Shown here: positions 9,345-18,179 of the stretch, piece after piece
Position numbering within the stretch: position 1 is the stretch's first letter
Layout: each line of letters opens with the position of its first letter
Assembly (NCBI GenBank): GCA_964605665.1
Contig: CAZSDP010000002.1
Location: 62,001 to 126,000, forward strand
Reading direction: 5' to 3'
DNA length: 64,000 nucleotides
Source of the DNA: CAZSDP01 sp964605665
GTDB taxonomy: Bacteria; Planctomycetota; UBA8108; UBA1146
Position numbers and translations under genes: made by a program
The notes under the pieces: generated by a model
Seen by the model: only the letters and a program-made list of their open reading frames with translations
What the model was told of the DNA's origin: nothing
The model's database searches: none

Positions 9345-10552
9345 TCGCAACACTCTTTCGACTGCTGCTGGAGGTGGGGATATGCCAACGCGACGCGTGT
9401 CCACCCTGGAAGAGAGCGCTCGACCGTTTCGGTGGGCACTGCGTAGGAGATGCGGAAGTGTCCTGGGGTCCCAAATCCCCGACCTGGCACCACCAAGATG
9501 CGCTCCTCGAGAAGCCGCTGAACAAATTCGATCTCATTTTCCATCGGCGTCTTGGGGAAGAGGTAAAACGCCCCGCCCGGAGGGGTGACATCGAAACCGA
9601 GGTCATTGAGGTGGTGGAGCAAGATCTCCCGATTCTTACGGTAGAGGGAGAGATCGACCGGCAAATCTTGGAAGTCAGCAACCGCGAGCTGCAATAGACT
9701 CGGCGCGCTGACGAACCCGAGGGTCCGATTACAGAAGGCGCAGGCTCCAAAGAGCTCTCCGGCATCGGCGAGCTGCGGGGAAAGTGCCAGATACCCAATT
9801 CGGTCTCCCGCCAGCCCCAAATCTTTGGAGTGCGACGTGATCAGGACGGTGTGCTCGTATGCGGGGGGAACTTCGGGGCAGTCAAAGCCATCGTAGACGA
9901 TTTTTCTGTACGGTTCGTCGGTGATCAGTGTGATCGGGACTCCGATCCGTTGCGAGCCTTCTTGTAAAGCCGCTGAAACTTCACGAAGTTCATCCTCCGT
10001 GTATATACGTCCCGTCGGATTGTTCGGGAAGTTGATGATCAGGGCGCGCGTTCGAGGGGTCACCGCCTCGAGAATTTGTTCCGCCGTTGGAGGGCCAAAG
10101 TCCTCGCTCCCCGCAACCTCGACCAGCTTGCCCCCGGCGTGGTGGACGTAGAATCCATACTCGACGAAGTAGGGGGAGATCACGATCACTTCATCCCCAG
10201 GATTGAGAGTGGCTCTGAGGAAGACATTGAGAGCTCCACCGGCCCCCACGGTCATCAAGATGTTCTCTAAGCCGTATGGAAGACCGGTGCGCCGAGAGAG
10301 CGAGGCTGCCACCTTCTCACGAACTTGTGGCCAACCGGCGTTCGGCATGTATCGATGCGCACCGTCGCGCTCAGCGACTTCTTTGATTTTCTCGATCACC
10401 TCGGGAGGGGGTGGGAGAATCGGATTGCCGAGGGAAAAGTCAAAGACAGCCTGATCGCCATGTTCTTGGCGGAGGCGAGCACCCTCCTCGAACATTCGTC
10501 GAATCCATGAAGACCGTTCGAGCGCGTCTGCGACACTCCGAGATACCGGCAT
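9341..10552 (-). CDS. PLP-dependent class I/II aminotransferase
   Basis: A 403-residue fold-type I aminotransferase. Seen: the ordered motifs NFPNNPTGRIY, the cofactor aspartate in TDEPYRK, the Schiff-base lysine in SHSKDLGLAGDRIGY, and the C-terminal arginine region GHFRISYA. These match aspartate/aromatic-type enzymes that transfer an amino group between an amino acid and a 2-oxo acid; the amino acid cannot be chosen from sequence. The Met at 10552 starts a typical N-terminus; an 80-residue in-frame extension is Ser/Arg/Pro-rich and unlike the family. It is coupled to pgi by an ATGA overlap. Confidence 0.88.
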   Translation of the reverse strand: MPVSRSVADALERSSWIRRMFEEGARLRQEHGDQAVFDFSLGNPILPPPPEVIEKIKEVAERDGAHRYMPNAGWPQVREKVAASLSRRTGLPYGLENILMTVGAGGALNVFLRATLNPGDEVIVISPYFVEYGFYVHHAGGKLVEVAGSEDFGPPTAEQILEAVTPRTRALIINFPNNPTGRIYTEDELREVSAALQEGSQRIGVPITLITDEPYRKIVYDGFDCPEVPPAYEHTVLITSHSKDLGLAGDRIGYLALSPQLADAGELFGACAFCNRTLGFVSAPSLLQLAVADFQDLPVDLSLYRKNREILLHHLNDLGFDVTPPGGAFYLFPKTPMENEIEFVQRLLEERILVVPGRGFGTPGHFRISYAVPTETVERSLPGWTRVALAYPHLQQQSKECCE

Positions 10553-10953
10553 CGCTGATCCCCTTCCTGCTGGAACCTCACGCGATGATCCACGATCTGC
10601 GGGAGGTGGCGGCGCCACCGTGCGAGACACAAGTCTATGCCTCAACGACGGTTCCAATTTTGATTCTACCCTCGATTTCGTCGAACTGGCCCTCGTGTCA
10701 CGAGGAATCGGTCGAACCCGCGGAGATGACACGGTGAAAAAGCCCATGGGGGCCTCGGAGAACGTCTCAGGGTTGGTCCCCGCGGCCAACACCCCCGCCC
10801 CTCCGCGCCTACAGCCAAGTCAGCTCGGGTCGCTGCCGACTTAAACTTCTATAAGGGAACAAGATATGGGTTTTGGGCGCGTATCAGCTCTCCGCGCCCG
10901 ATGATAGGGAATTCGGCCTGCTGATCCACTGATTCGGTGGTGTGTACTGAAAG
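10553..10953. other. Non-coding stretch upstream of the aminotransferase
   Basis: No credible gene is seen. The segment holds the 5' region of the leftward aminotransferase gene. One strong inverted repeat is present at 10875-10899 (GGGCGCG / CGCGCCC with an 11-base loop) without a T-run on either side, so it is not an obvious terminator. Confidence 0.5.
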
Positions 10954-10981
10954 TTGACACCGATGCCTGAGGTTTTACAAT
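10954..10981 (+). promoter_or_regulatory. Sigma70-type promoter of putative ncRNA
   Basis: A perfect -35 hexamer TTGACA at 10954-10959 and a five-of-six match TACAAT at 10976-10981 are separated by 16 bases. It points rightward into a region with no rightward gene before 12556, and a terminator lies 300 bases downstream. The expected start of transcription is near 10988. Confidence 0.6.
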
Positions 10982-10987
10982 AAACTC

Positions 10988-11311
10988 GTCAAGAGATGAC
11001 ATGGGATTGTCCATATTCCCTCTGGACCTTCGCGGAGAGATCAGAGAAGATCGCTCTGTTCGTCATCTGTATGAAGAGATCGAAAGAGCTGCTCTTCACG
11101 GTGGGGATCGTCTCAACAAAGACGTTCAGTGAATTGCTGTTCATCGAATGACGGTGGAAGAAATCCACTGTGAAGGGGTGTTCCCGATTGCAGAGATTGG
11201 TCGGTGACGACCAGCGAACTGTCCACATGTGGATAACCAAAAAATTAGACTTGTAGACCTGGCCCGGAACATTCCCCTAATTTCCCCCTTTCGGGTTGGG
11301 TCTCTTTTTTT
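10988..11311 (+). ncRNA. Candidate structured non-coding RNA, about 325 nt
   Basis: The segment lies between a sigma70-like promoter and a T-run terminator and carries no plausible protein. It contains a series of perfect or near-perfect local stems. AGATGAC (10994-11000) pairs with GTCATCT (11062-11068), enclosing GTCCA/TGGAC and CAGAG/CTCTG hairpins. TGAAGAG (11072-11078) pairs with CTCTTCA (11092-11098). CGTCT/AGACG and a 7-bp stem closed by AGAAA follow. TGGTCG/CGACCA is closed by the GNRA-type tetraloop GTGA near 11200. I compared it by eye with the signatures of tmRNA, RNase P and SRP RNA and saw none. Boundaries are inferred from promoter and terminator. It may be a known class that I cannot recognise without covariance models. 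Confidence 0.5.
11275..11311 (+). terminator. Terminator-like hairpin plus T-run
   Basis: CCC (11286-11288) pairs with GGG (11293-11295) around TTTC, extended across a bulge by AA/TT and CCC/GGG (11275-11300), followed closely by TCTC and seven Ts ending at 11311. It points rightward and would end the putative ncRNA. The stem is modest because of the bulge. Confidence 0.5.
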
Positions 11312-11340
11312 GCCTTTTCCCGCCGGCGGAGCGTCTCTTC

Positions 11341-12291
11341 TCAACCGAGAAGAAATGGATCCGTCGGCGTATTTTCGTCGGCAGCTCGTGTCGATCTCAG
11401 GGTGGAGATTCCCTGGGCGATCCGTTTCTTTCCCTGCTGCGCGCGGCACTCGACGACCAGAGGGGTGTTCGGCGGCATTTTCTCGATGATCGCGGACAGA
11501 TCGAGGGAGCCTTCTCCTGGCGGTAGGTGGTCTTGAATCCCCTCGACGTCGTGAACATGGCAGCCGAGGAGGGCGGGGAGCATCGCATCCAGCGTTTCTC
11601 CCGGAGAAGAGAAGCCGAGCGCTTCCTGATATGCCGCATGCCCGGTGTCATACCAAGTCCCAATCGGTGCTCCCCGAAACACTTCGAGGAGTTTCGTAAA
11701 CTCGCCTTCACCGGGGATCTCGTGGGGATAGATCCGGTTTTCGAGTCCAACATTCACTTCCAAATTGCTCGCGGACTCCAGGATGGGATCGAGTGAGAGG
11801 CAGAGGAGATCGAGGGCTCGGTCGGCAGTTTCTGCTCTCTCGCGTGCAACGGTTCGAATGATCTTCTCTCCTTCACCGACTGGCCACTGACCCCCGTCGT
11901 ACAGTTCTCGAACGCGCAGTTTTGGATAGTCGATCGGGGTGCGTCCCGAGTGCATCACAATCGCGGGGGCTTCCAGCCGTGCGGCCCACTCCAAGGTTCT
12001 GATTGTCGCCTCGACTCCACGCTCACGGATCGTCGCATCCTCTGACGTGAGTAGGAGTAAGTCTCCTCCCGCTTTCTGGGGGGTGATTCCCGCCGGAACT
12101 GGACAGTAGCTGTGGAGGCTGCAGACGGTGCGACCCGCTTCTCGAATCGCGCGACCGAATTGCTCGATTTCGTCGGCGGCGATTCGATAGCTCAACTCGT
12201 ACGACTCCACTTCATAGGAAAGGAGTTCGGTGATTCGCTCGTCGAGCTCATCGGGCCCGGGCAGGAGGCAAGAAGTGGAGAGGGCGATCAC
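11341..12291 (-). CDS. Sugar phosphate isomerase/epimerase-like TIM-barrel protein
   Basis: A 316-residue protein of the xylose-isomerase-like / AP-endonuclease-2 TIM-barrel superfamily. Visible metal-site motifs typical of the fold are PAIVMHSG, the glutamate in NVGLENR, the TWYDTGHAAY strand, the GCHVHDVEG strand with paired histidines, and the C-terminal VVECR glutamate. Members isomerise or epimerise sugars and related polyols in the cytoplasm; the substrate cannot be assigned. The start is GTG with GGAAAG upstream. It diverges from gmhA, with 264 bases between them. Confidence 0.78.
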   Translation of the reverse strand: MIALSTSCLLPGPDELDERITELLSYEVESYELSYRIAADEIEQFGRAIREAGRTVCSLHSYCPVPAGITPQKAGGDLLLLTSEDATIRERGVEATIRTLEWAARLEAPAIVMHSGRTPIDYPKLRVRELYDGGQWPVGEGEKIIRTVARERAETADRALDLLCLSLDPILESASNLEVNVGLENRIYPHEIPGEGEFTKLLEVFRGAPIGTWYDTGHAAYQEALGFSSPGETLDAMLPALLGCHVHDVEGIQDHLPPGEGSLDLSAIIEKMPPNTPLVVECRAQQGKKRIAQGISTLRSTRAADENTPTDPFLLG

Positions 12292-12555
12292 AGCGTCTTC
12301 TTTCCAGCGATAGCGCGGTTGAGTGGGGAAGCGACCCGCAGGATAGCGCTCTGAAGCCTCGATGGGGAGGTGTCCTCGCCCCGAGGAGCGGATCTGAGAG
12401 AAGACCTTCTGGGATAAGGACTTCCGAAGAGTGAAGAGAAGCGACTGAATCAGCAGAACCGCACCGGATGGTCGGATAGACTATCTGGCTGGTGTGCCCA
12501 GGCTCGACCTCGATCGCCTGGGGGCATCGATTGCTCGATATGAGGAGAAGCCACC

Positions 12556-13185
12556 ATGACAACTGATGACATGACAACTAAAGAAGTCGCAGTGACTCGC
12601 CAGGAGCAACTTGCGAAGTATCTCGATCTTACGATCGCCGCACTCGGGACGATCGATCTCGACGCGGTGTCGATCGTGATCGATCTCATCGAAGACGCGT
12701 ATCGAGAAGATCGCCGAGTTCTCGTCTTTGGTAACGGTGGCAGTGCGACGACTGCAGCGCACCTTGCTGAAGATTTAGCGACCTTTGCAGTACCGTTCTC
12801 CGAGCCGCGCCGACTGCAGGTTCTCTCTCTTGCCGATAGCCCTTCGGTGATCACCGCTTTGGGGAACGACCTTTCCTTCGACGAGGTGTTCGCTGAGCAG
12901 ATTCAGCAGTGGGCACGTTCTGGAGACCTGGTGATCGCGATGAGCGGGTCAGGGAACTCGCCAAATATCTTGGCCGGGATTGAGCGGGCACAGCGCATCG
13001 GTTGTACCACGATCGGGTTGACAGGATTCAAGGGTGGGAAGCTGCGGGAGATGGTCGATCACTCCTTGCATGTCGATGTCGACGCGATGCAGAACGCCCA
13101 GGATGGTCACATGGTGATCGTCCACTTGATCATCGATGGTTTTCGTTCACGAGTACGATCTGCACTCGATGAGTCCGAGGCGTGA
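12556..13185 (+). CDS. gmhA: Phosphoheptose isomerase (SIS domain)
   Basis: A 209-residue SIS-domain protein. The first sugar-phosphate loop FGNGGSATTAAHLAEDL, the second AMSGSGNSPNI, and the C-terminal QDGHMVIVHLI helix match GmhA, which converts sedoheptulose 7-phosphate to D-glycero-D-manno-heptose 7-phosphate, the first step of LPS-core or surface-glycan heptose synthesis. AGGAGAAG precedes the start. The stop overlaps the GTG of the downstream gmhB by four bases, so the two steps are made together. Confidence 0.88.
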   Translation: MTTDDMTTKEVAVTRQEQLAKYLDLTIAALGTIDLDAVSIVIDLIEDAYREDRRVLVFGNGGSATTAAHLAEDLATFAVPFSEPRRLQVLSLADSPSVITALGNDLSFDEVFAEQIQQWARSGDLVIAMSGSGNSPNILAGIERAQRIGCTTIGLTGFKGGKLREMVDHSLHVDVDAMQNAQDGHMVIVHLIIDGFRSRVRSALDESEA

Positions 13186-13736
13186 GTCGACCCGCGCTTT
13201 TCCTCGACCGAGATGGAGTGATCAACCGTAGGGATGGTTATGTTCGGGTCGAAAGCGATTTTGTCTTTGAGCCGAGCGCTCGCGAGGCATTTGGGATTCT
13301 CGGCCAGCTGCAAACGCCAATTGTGATCGTGACGAATCAATCGGGGATTGGTCGCGGATACACCACGCCAGAAGTGGTTGATCGAATCCACACGAATCTC
13401 TGTCAGACTGCTCGGGAGTGGGGGGCGGAAATCGCCTCGATCGAACTCTGTCCACACCTTCCCAGCGACAACTGCGATTGCCGGAAGCCGGAGCCAGGCC
13501 TCTTCTTAAGAGCTCAGCAGAAGCACGATCTCGACTTCGAGAGATCGTTTTTGATCGGGGACGCCCCGAGCGATATTGAGGCTGCACATCGTCTGGGAAT
13601 TCGACCGGTGCGAGTAGAGACCGGAAGAGGATCAGAGCCTCTTGCTCCGGGTGTTGAGCTCGAGGCTTGCCTGAGAGACTTTTGCGCGGCGGCGGAGTGG
13701 ATCGCTGCTCGCTTCGAAGATGAGGAGTCCCGATGA
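13182..13736 (+). CDS. gmhB: D-glycero-D-manno-heptose 1,7-bisphosphate phosphatase
   Basis: A 184-residue HAD phosphatase. The nucleophile motif FLDRDGVIN, the threonine motif VTNQSGIGRG, and FLIGDAPSDIEAA are intact. The GmhB-specific zinc loop is visible as CPH followed by CDC (CPHLPSDNCDCRKP). It removes the C7 phosphate in the ADP/GDP-heptose pathway. The GTG start overlaps the gmhA stop (GTGA) and its stop overlaps the next ATG (ATGA), so three genes form a tightly coupled operon. The heptose kinase/nucleotidyltransferase (hldE or hddA/hddC) is not in the window. Confidence 0.9.
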   Translation: MSRPALFLDRDGVINRRDGYVRVESDFVFEPSAREAFGILGQLQTPIVIVTNQSGIGRGYTTPEVVDRIHTNLCQTAREWGAEIASIELCPHLPSDNCDCRKPEPGLFLRAQQKHDLDFERSFLIGDAPSDIEAAHRLGIRPVRVETGRGSEPLAPGVELEACLRDFCAAAEWIAARFEDEESR

Positions 13737-15928
13737 TTCTGAGCCGGTTCAGCCCTTGGCAGCGACGAGTGAGATCGGTGTCGGTCTTCGTTGTTCTACT
13801 GGGGCTCCTCGGTTGTCTCGCTCCGAATCGTGCGGCGGATCGATCGGGCTCGATCGGTTCAGAGTCGCCCGCGTTGGCGCCGCTGACTCGGATTGCTGTT
13901 GGAGAAACTGGCGAAGAGATTTCGTTTCCATCCTTGATTGAAGAACTCGCCCGAGCGGATGCAGTTTTTCTTGGTGAAACGCATCTCGACGAAGTGACCC
14001 ATCGAGCCGAGCATGCGATTTTGGAGGGTCTACTCGAGGCGACGCAGCGTCGCGTGGTCTTGACGATGGAAATGTTCACCAGAGAAGATCAAGCAGCGAT
14101 CGACTTGTACCTCTCCGATCAGATCGACGAAGGATCGTTTCGGAAACAGGCGAAGACTTGGTCGAACTACCAGACCGGCTATCGTTCCCTCGTGGAGACT
14201 GCGAAGCGCGCGGGAATTCCGGTGATCGGCGCGAATCTCTCACCGGGTCCCCGGCGCGAGGTTGGCTTTGGTGGACGGGAAGCTTATGAGGGTCTCGACG
14301 AGGAAGGGCGCGGCGGGATCGCCAGAACTCTCTTCGATAACGACCCTCTCTATTGGGAACGCTTCGACCGGGCGATCAGGGGGCATGGTGGCGGACTTGC
14401 GAGTGCGAGTCAGAGCGACCGGCTCTACTCGGTTCAGAGTCTCTGGGACAACACGATGGGGGAGTCTGTCGCTGACGCTTTGAAGGCTCATCCGGGATAT
14501 CGAGTTCTCCACGTCGTCGGTGGATTCCACACTCGAGGCGGGCTGGGAACTGTCGAGCAGTTTCGTAGGCGAGCTCCCGGGGCAACGATTCGAACCGTCG
14601 CTCTGGTTCCGGTCCCAGTCCTCTCCGACGTGCAACCAGAGAGTGGAGACGATCGCGCCGACTACGTGATCTACACCGCGGAACGGGCGCGTGGCTACTC
14701 ATCGGGAACCTATGCGGTTTCGGTTCCGCGAGAGCTCCGCTATCGACTCCAGGTTCCCAGGGGAAACGGACCTTGGCCTCTGCTGATCTGGTTCCCCGAT
14801 GAGGGATCAAATGCCGAGTCCGATGCGCGACGTTGGCAATTGCTCATCGGAGATCGCGCGGCGGTTGCGGTGATCGAGCACCCCTATCCGGTGATCGAGG
14901 AAGATCTCCACCGCAGTGGCCGCTACACCTGGGACGAGTCATTCTTCGAAGATCTGGCGACTCTCTCGACCGGCCTCAGCAAGGTGAAGGATTACATCGA
15001 GAGATATCACCCGATCGATTCGAATCGCCTTCTTCTGGCGGGGGAGGGAGCGGGAGCGCGAGTTGCGGCGGTCTGTCGCTGGTCAGAGGAGAATGGACCG
15101 GAGACCGTCGTCTATGCTCCTGGAAGCTTGGGGCGTCTCTCCGAGTCGGGCCTCCCCGATCCAAATGCACCAACGGGGGGAGTGTTGACCGCGATCGTCG
15201 CTTCTCAGTACTTCTCTGAATGGCAGCAAGAAGTGGCAGAGCGTCAATCTTGTGGTGTTTCGGGGGAAGTTCTTCATCGCGATGAGGCGGCCTCTTTGCA
15301 GCAGTTCGTGCAGAGTGGTCTCGGACTGGATCCCCGGGCAGAAGCCGCGAGCTCCGGGACACTGCTGATCGAGCACGGCTCTCCCCTCGCCCGGCAATGG
15401 GGGGCACTCGCGGCCGCGGCTCTCGGTGGAGAGTGGGCAATCGAAGTGGGAGTTGGGGATCGAGGAGCTGCGCCGTTCCGACTCGAAATCGATCTCGAAG
15501 CGGCGGAAAGAAAACCTGCCCGAACGAGGTTCACCGTCGCTGACTTCGCCGGTGGTCACGGGATTCCGATGCCTCCCGGTCCTTTCGGAGGAACGGTGGT
15601 CTTGGTGTTGCCGGAGACAGTGTCGGAGAGTGGGAGAATCGCTTGGCGTGCGCTGGAAGAGAGCGACGTGACTCGGCAGCGAAGCCGTTTCGTTGGTTTG
15701 AGGGTGGCGGAGACTGGACGAGAGCGAGATCTCCCTGCGGTTCTCGATGAACTTCGATCAGAGGGAAAGAGCGTGGTCCGGATTGCGCCGATCACCTTTT
15801 GTGCGACTTCCGGCGAGATGCAGACTTTGCGTCGCAGCATCGCTGGTCATGATGAGGGACTTCGTATCGCTTGGAGTCCTGGTCTCGGCGGAGAGCTTTG
15901 GCGAGTCCTCGATCGACAAGAGGACTAG
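13733..15928 (+). CDS. ChaN-like lipoprotein fused to an alpha/beta-hydrolase-like region
   Basis: A 731-residue lipoprotein (lipobox LLGLLGC, Cys28). Residues about 50-300 match the ChaN/DUF399 family of haem-associated surface proteins: FLGETHLDEVTHR, ALTMEMF-like VLTMEMFTREDQ, the GVANLS-like PVIGANLSP, and VVGGFHTRGGLGT. ChaN proteins are usually about 280-300 residues. Here a further 400 residues follow with beta-strand spacing and LLIWFPDE and LLLAGEGAGARVA, resembling an alpha/beta-hydrolase core; the putative nucleophile elbow reads GEGAG, without Ser, so activity is doubtful. It is coupled to gmhB by an ATGA overlap, which suggests an envelope role but not haem uptake specifically. 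Confidence 0.75.
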   Translation: MILSRFSPWQRRVRSVSVFVVLLGLLGCLAPNRAADRSGSIGSESPALAPLTRIAVGETGEEISFPSLIEELARADAVFLGETHLDEVTHRAEHAILEGLLEATQRRVVLTMEMFTREDQAAIDLYLSDQIDEGSFRKQAKTWSNYQTGYRSLVETAKRAGIPVIGANLSPGPRREVGFGGREAYEGLDEEGRGGIARTLFDNDPLYWERFDRAIRGHGGGLASASQSDRLYSVQSLWDNTMGESVADALKAHPGYRVLHVVGGFHTRGGLGTVEQFRRRAPGATIRTVALVPVPVLSDVQPESGDDRADYVIYTAERARGYSSGTYAVSVPRELRYRLQVPRGNGPWPLLIWFPDEGSNAESDARRWQLLIGDRAAVAVIEHPYPVIEEDLHRSGRYTWDESFFEDLATLSTGLSKVKDYIERYHPIDSNRLLLAGEGAGARVAAVCRWSEENGPETVVYAPGSLGRLSESGLPDPNAPTGGVLTAIVASQYFSEWQQEVAERQSCGVSGEVLHRDEAASLQQFVQSGLGLDPRAEAASSGTLLIEHGSPLARQWGALAAAALGGEWAIEVGVGDRGAAPFRLEIDLEAAERKPARTRFTVADFAGGHGIPMPPGPFGGTVVLVLPETVSESGRIAWRALEESDVTRQRSRFVGLRVAETGRERDLPAVLDELRSEGKSVVRIAPITFCATSGEMQTLRRSIAGHDEGLRIAWSPGLGGELWRVLDRQED

Positions 15929-15962
15929 ATCGAGCATTCTTTGAACGCGTCCACCTCGCCGA

Positions 15963-17315
15963 TCAAACACAGCCGTAGGCGAGCATCGCATCCGCGACCT
16001 TGATGAACCCGGCGATGTTGGCGCCTTGCACGTAATCGATCTCAGTCTTTCCTTGGGCGGAGCCCCAAGTGACGCACTGGGTGTGGATTTTTCGCATGAT
16101 TTCGCGAAGTCGTTCATCCACTTCTTCTCGGGTCCAGCTGAGACGCAGCGCGTTTTGGCTCTGTTCCAGACCTGAGACTGCGACCCCTCCCGCATTCGCG
16201 GCTTTCGCCGGTCCGTACATGATCCCGGCTTCGCAAAACTGCTCGGCGCCTGCCAATTCTGTCGGCATGTTGGCCCCTTCGCAGACCACCCTGATCCCAT
16301 TGTCGAGGAGGAGACGCGCTTCTTCGCCAGAGATTTCGTTCTGGGTTGCGCAAGGAAACGCCGCATCCGCGGTGAGGCCCCAGGGGCGCTTCCCCTCATA
16401 AAACTCACAGTTGAAGTGTTCTGCGTATTCTCTGATTCGACCTCGGCGAACTTCTTTGAGCTCCTTGAGCCAGGCGAGCTTCTCTTCATCAAAGCCGTGA
16501 GGGTCGTAGATGAATCCTTGGGAGTCACTTGCGGTGATGACCTTGGCGCCGAAGGCGAGAGCCTTCTCGATGGTGTACAGCGCGACGTTACCTGAGCCGG
16601 AGACCAAGCAAACTTTGTCCTCGAGCGAATCTCCCCGGTGATTGAGCATCTCTTGGGCGAAGTACACGCAGCCGTAGCCGGTGGCTTCAGTCCGCACCAG
16701 GCTTCCCCCGTAGGAGAGCCCTTTACCCGTGATCGTCCCTGCAAATCGGTTCTCGACCTGTTTGTAGCGTCCGAACAAGTAACTGATTTCGCGAGCTCCC
16801 ACTCCGATGTCTCCCGCGGGGATATCGGTGTGTTCTCCGATGTGACGGGCCAGCTCGGTCATCATCGCTTGGCAGAATCGCATCACTTCGCGGTCTGATT
16901 TTCCCTTTGGATTGAAGTTGGAGCCGCCTTTACCTCCGCCCATCGGGAGAGTTGTCAGGCTGTTCTTGAAGGTCTGCTCGAAGCCGAGAAATTTCAATAT
17001 GCTCATGTTTACGGAGGGGTGGAAGCGCAGCCCACCTTTGTACGGTCCAATCGCATTGTTGAACTGGACTCTCCAGGCACGATTGGTCCGGATATTCCCC
17101 TCGTCATCTTCCCAGCAGACGCGAAAGATGATGATGCGGTCCGGTTCAGTCATCCGTTCCAAGATATTTGCATCTCGGTATTGAGGGTGCTCTTCGATAA
17201 ATGGAATGATCGTCGCAGCAAACTCTTGGACTGCCTGCAAAAACTCAGGCTCACCTGGATTTCGTCGCTCGAGGCCATGCATGAAACTCTGAAGTCGCTC
17301 ACTGTTGCTGCTCAT
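15963..17315 (-). CDS. gdhA: Glutamate dehydrogenase (hexameric, NADP-type)
   Basis: Catalyses reversible reductive amination of 2-oxoglutarate to glutamate in the cytoplasm. The 450-residue length is that of the hexameric class. Motifs: GPYKGGLRFHPSV, PMGGGKGGSNFNP with the active lysine, PAGDIGVGAREISYLFGRYK, and the nucleotide-binding VSGSGNVALY. The sequence style (YGGSLVRTEATGYG, GANMPTE) is that of the NADP-preferring biosynthetic enzymes. AGGAAG precedes the ATG. It stands alone, 34 bases from the convergent ChaN-like gene. Confidence 0.95.
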   Translation of the reverse strand: MSSNSERLQSFMHGLERRNPGEPEFLQAVQEFAATIIPFIEEHPQYRDANILERMTEPDRIIIFRVCWEDDEGNIRTNRAWRVQFNNAIGPYKGGLRFHPSVNMSILKFLGFEQTFKNSLTTLPMGGGKGGSNFNPKGKSDREVMRFCQAMMTELARHIGEHTDIPAGDIGVGAREISYLFGRYKQVENRFAGTITGKGLSYGGSLVRTEATGYGCVYFAQEMLNHRGDSLEDKVCLVSGSGNVALYTIEKALAFGAKVITASDSQGFIYDPHGFDEEKLAWLKELKEVRRGRIREYAEHFNCEFYEGKRPWGLTADAAFPCATQNEISGEEARLLLDNGIRVVCEGANMPTELAGAEQFCEAGIMYGPAKAANAGGVAVSGLEQSQNALRLSWTREEVDERLREIMRKIHTQCVTWGSAQGKTEIDYVQGANIAGFIKVADAMLAYGCV

Positions 17316-17428
17316 GAAGTCTGCTTCCTGAGGGACATGTTCCTGAAAGAAACTCCGCTCGGCAATCGACGCCGGGGCGCTGGCGGGAATCTAAGGGGAG
17401 AGGCTCGACGGTTCAAGGTGCATGGTGA

Positions 17429-18067
17429 TCACTTTGGGTGATCGACGAAGAGGCCTTCGGCGAGAATGACCCCTCCGATACTGAGTATGACGAAGAGCCA
17501 AGTGAGCCAAGTGAACCAGCGATCGATAAACTCGCGAATCGACTCTCCATAACGGCCAACCAGCCAGCTGACCGCGAGGAAGCGCCCTCCTCGGCCGAGC
17601 AGAGACGCTGAGACGAAGACCGAGAGCGGTAAGCCCGCGACGCCGGCGGCGATTGTGAAGACCTTGTAAGGAATCGGGGTGAGGGCAGCGATGAGAACCG
17701 CAAGGAACCCCGCCTCCGTGAACTTCTCGCTGAGCGAAGAAAACAGCTCTTCTTTGCCATAGAGCTCGAGGACTCTCTGACCGACCGATTCATAGAGGAT
17801 CCCGCCGATGGCGTACCCCAGTAACCCTCCGAGAACGGAGGCGACGGTGCACAGGACTCCGTACCAAATTGCCCGTTGAGGACGAGAAACTCCGAGTGCG
17901 ATCAACAAGGGGTCCGGTGGAATCGGAAACACCGAAGATTCGAAGAAGCTCACCAGAGTGAGTGCAATTGCACCATAGGGAGTGTGCGCCCAATGGAGGA
18001 CCCATTCGTAGAGCCTTCGGACCGGGCCTGAGCGCGTCTCTTGAGGCTCTTGGGGTGAGTTTGCCAT
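17429..18067 (-). CDS. YqaA-family inner-membrane protein (VTT/DedA-like)
   Basis: A 212-residue membrane protein with about five hydrophobic segments. It has the VTT/SNARE-associated features of the YqaA branch of DedA-like proteins: FFESSVFPIPPDPLLIALG, GGLLGYAIGG, and ALTPIPYKVFTIAAG. DedA relatives act in lipid or undecaprenyl-phosphate flipping and envelope homeostasis; a specific role is not established for YqaA. The ATG at 18067 is preferred over 18118 because GAAGAG lies upstream of it. Confidence 0.85.
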   Translation of the reverse strand: MANSPQEPQETRSGPVRRLYEWVLHWAHTPYGAIALTLVSFFESSVFPIPPDPLLIALGVSRPQRAIWYGVLCTVASVLGGLLGYAIGGILYESVGQRVLELYGKEELFSSLSEKFTEAGFLAVLIAALTPIPYKVFTIAAGVAGLPLSVFVSASLLGRGGRFLAVSWLVGRYGESIREFIDRWFTWLTWLFVILSIGGVILAEGLFVDHPK

Positions 18068-18179
18068 TGTCTCTTCGGAAGAGATTTGAGGATCTTCGGA
18101 GGACAATCTGCTCCCCATCTGGTCGAAGTGGTCGAATTTTCTTACTCGCCGCTAGATATCACTCGAATCGATTACGGTA

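Noticed and set aside
11228..11236. Perfect DnaA-box-like TGTGGATAA within the palindrome TCCACATGTGGA
   Set aside because: A single box without a cluster, AT-rich unwinding region or dnaA/dnaN/rpmH neighbours is not evidence for an origin; it also lies inside the putative RNA.
10989..11240. 83-codon leftward frame in the ncRNA region
   Set aside because: No family resemblance, no ribosome-binding site, and it lies over alternating hairpins with a promoter and terminator on the other strand.
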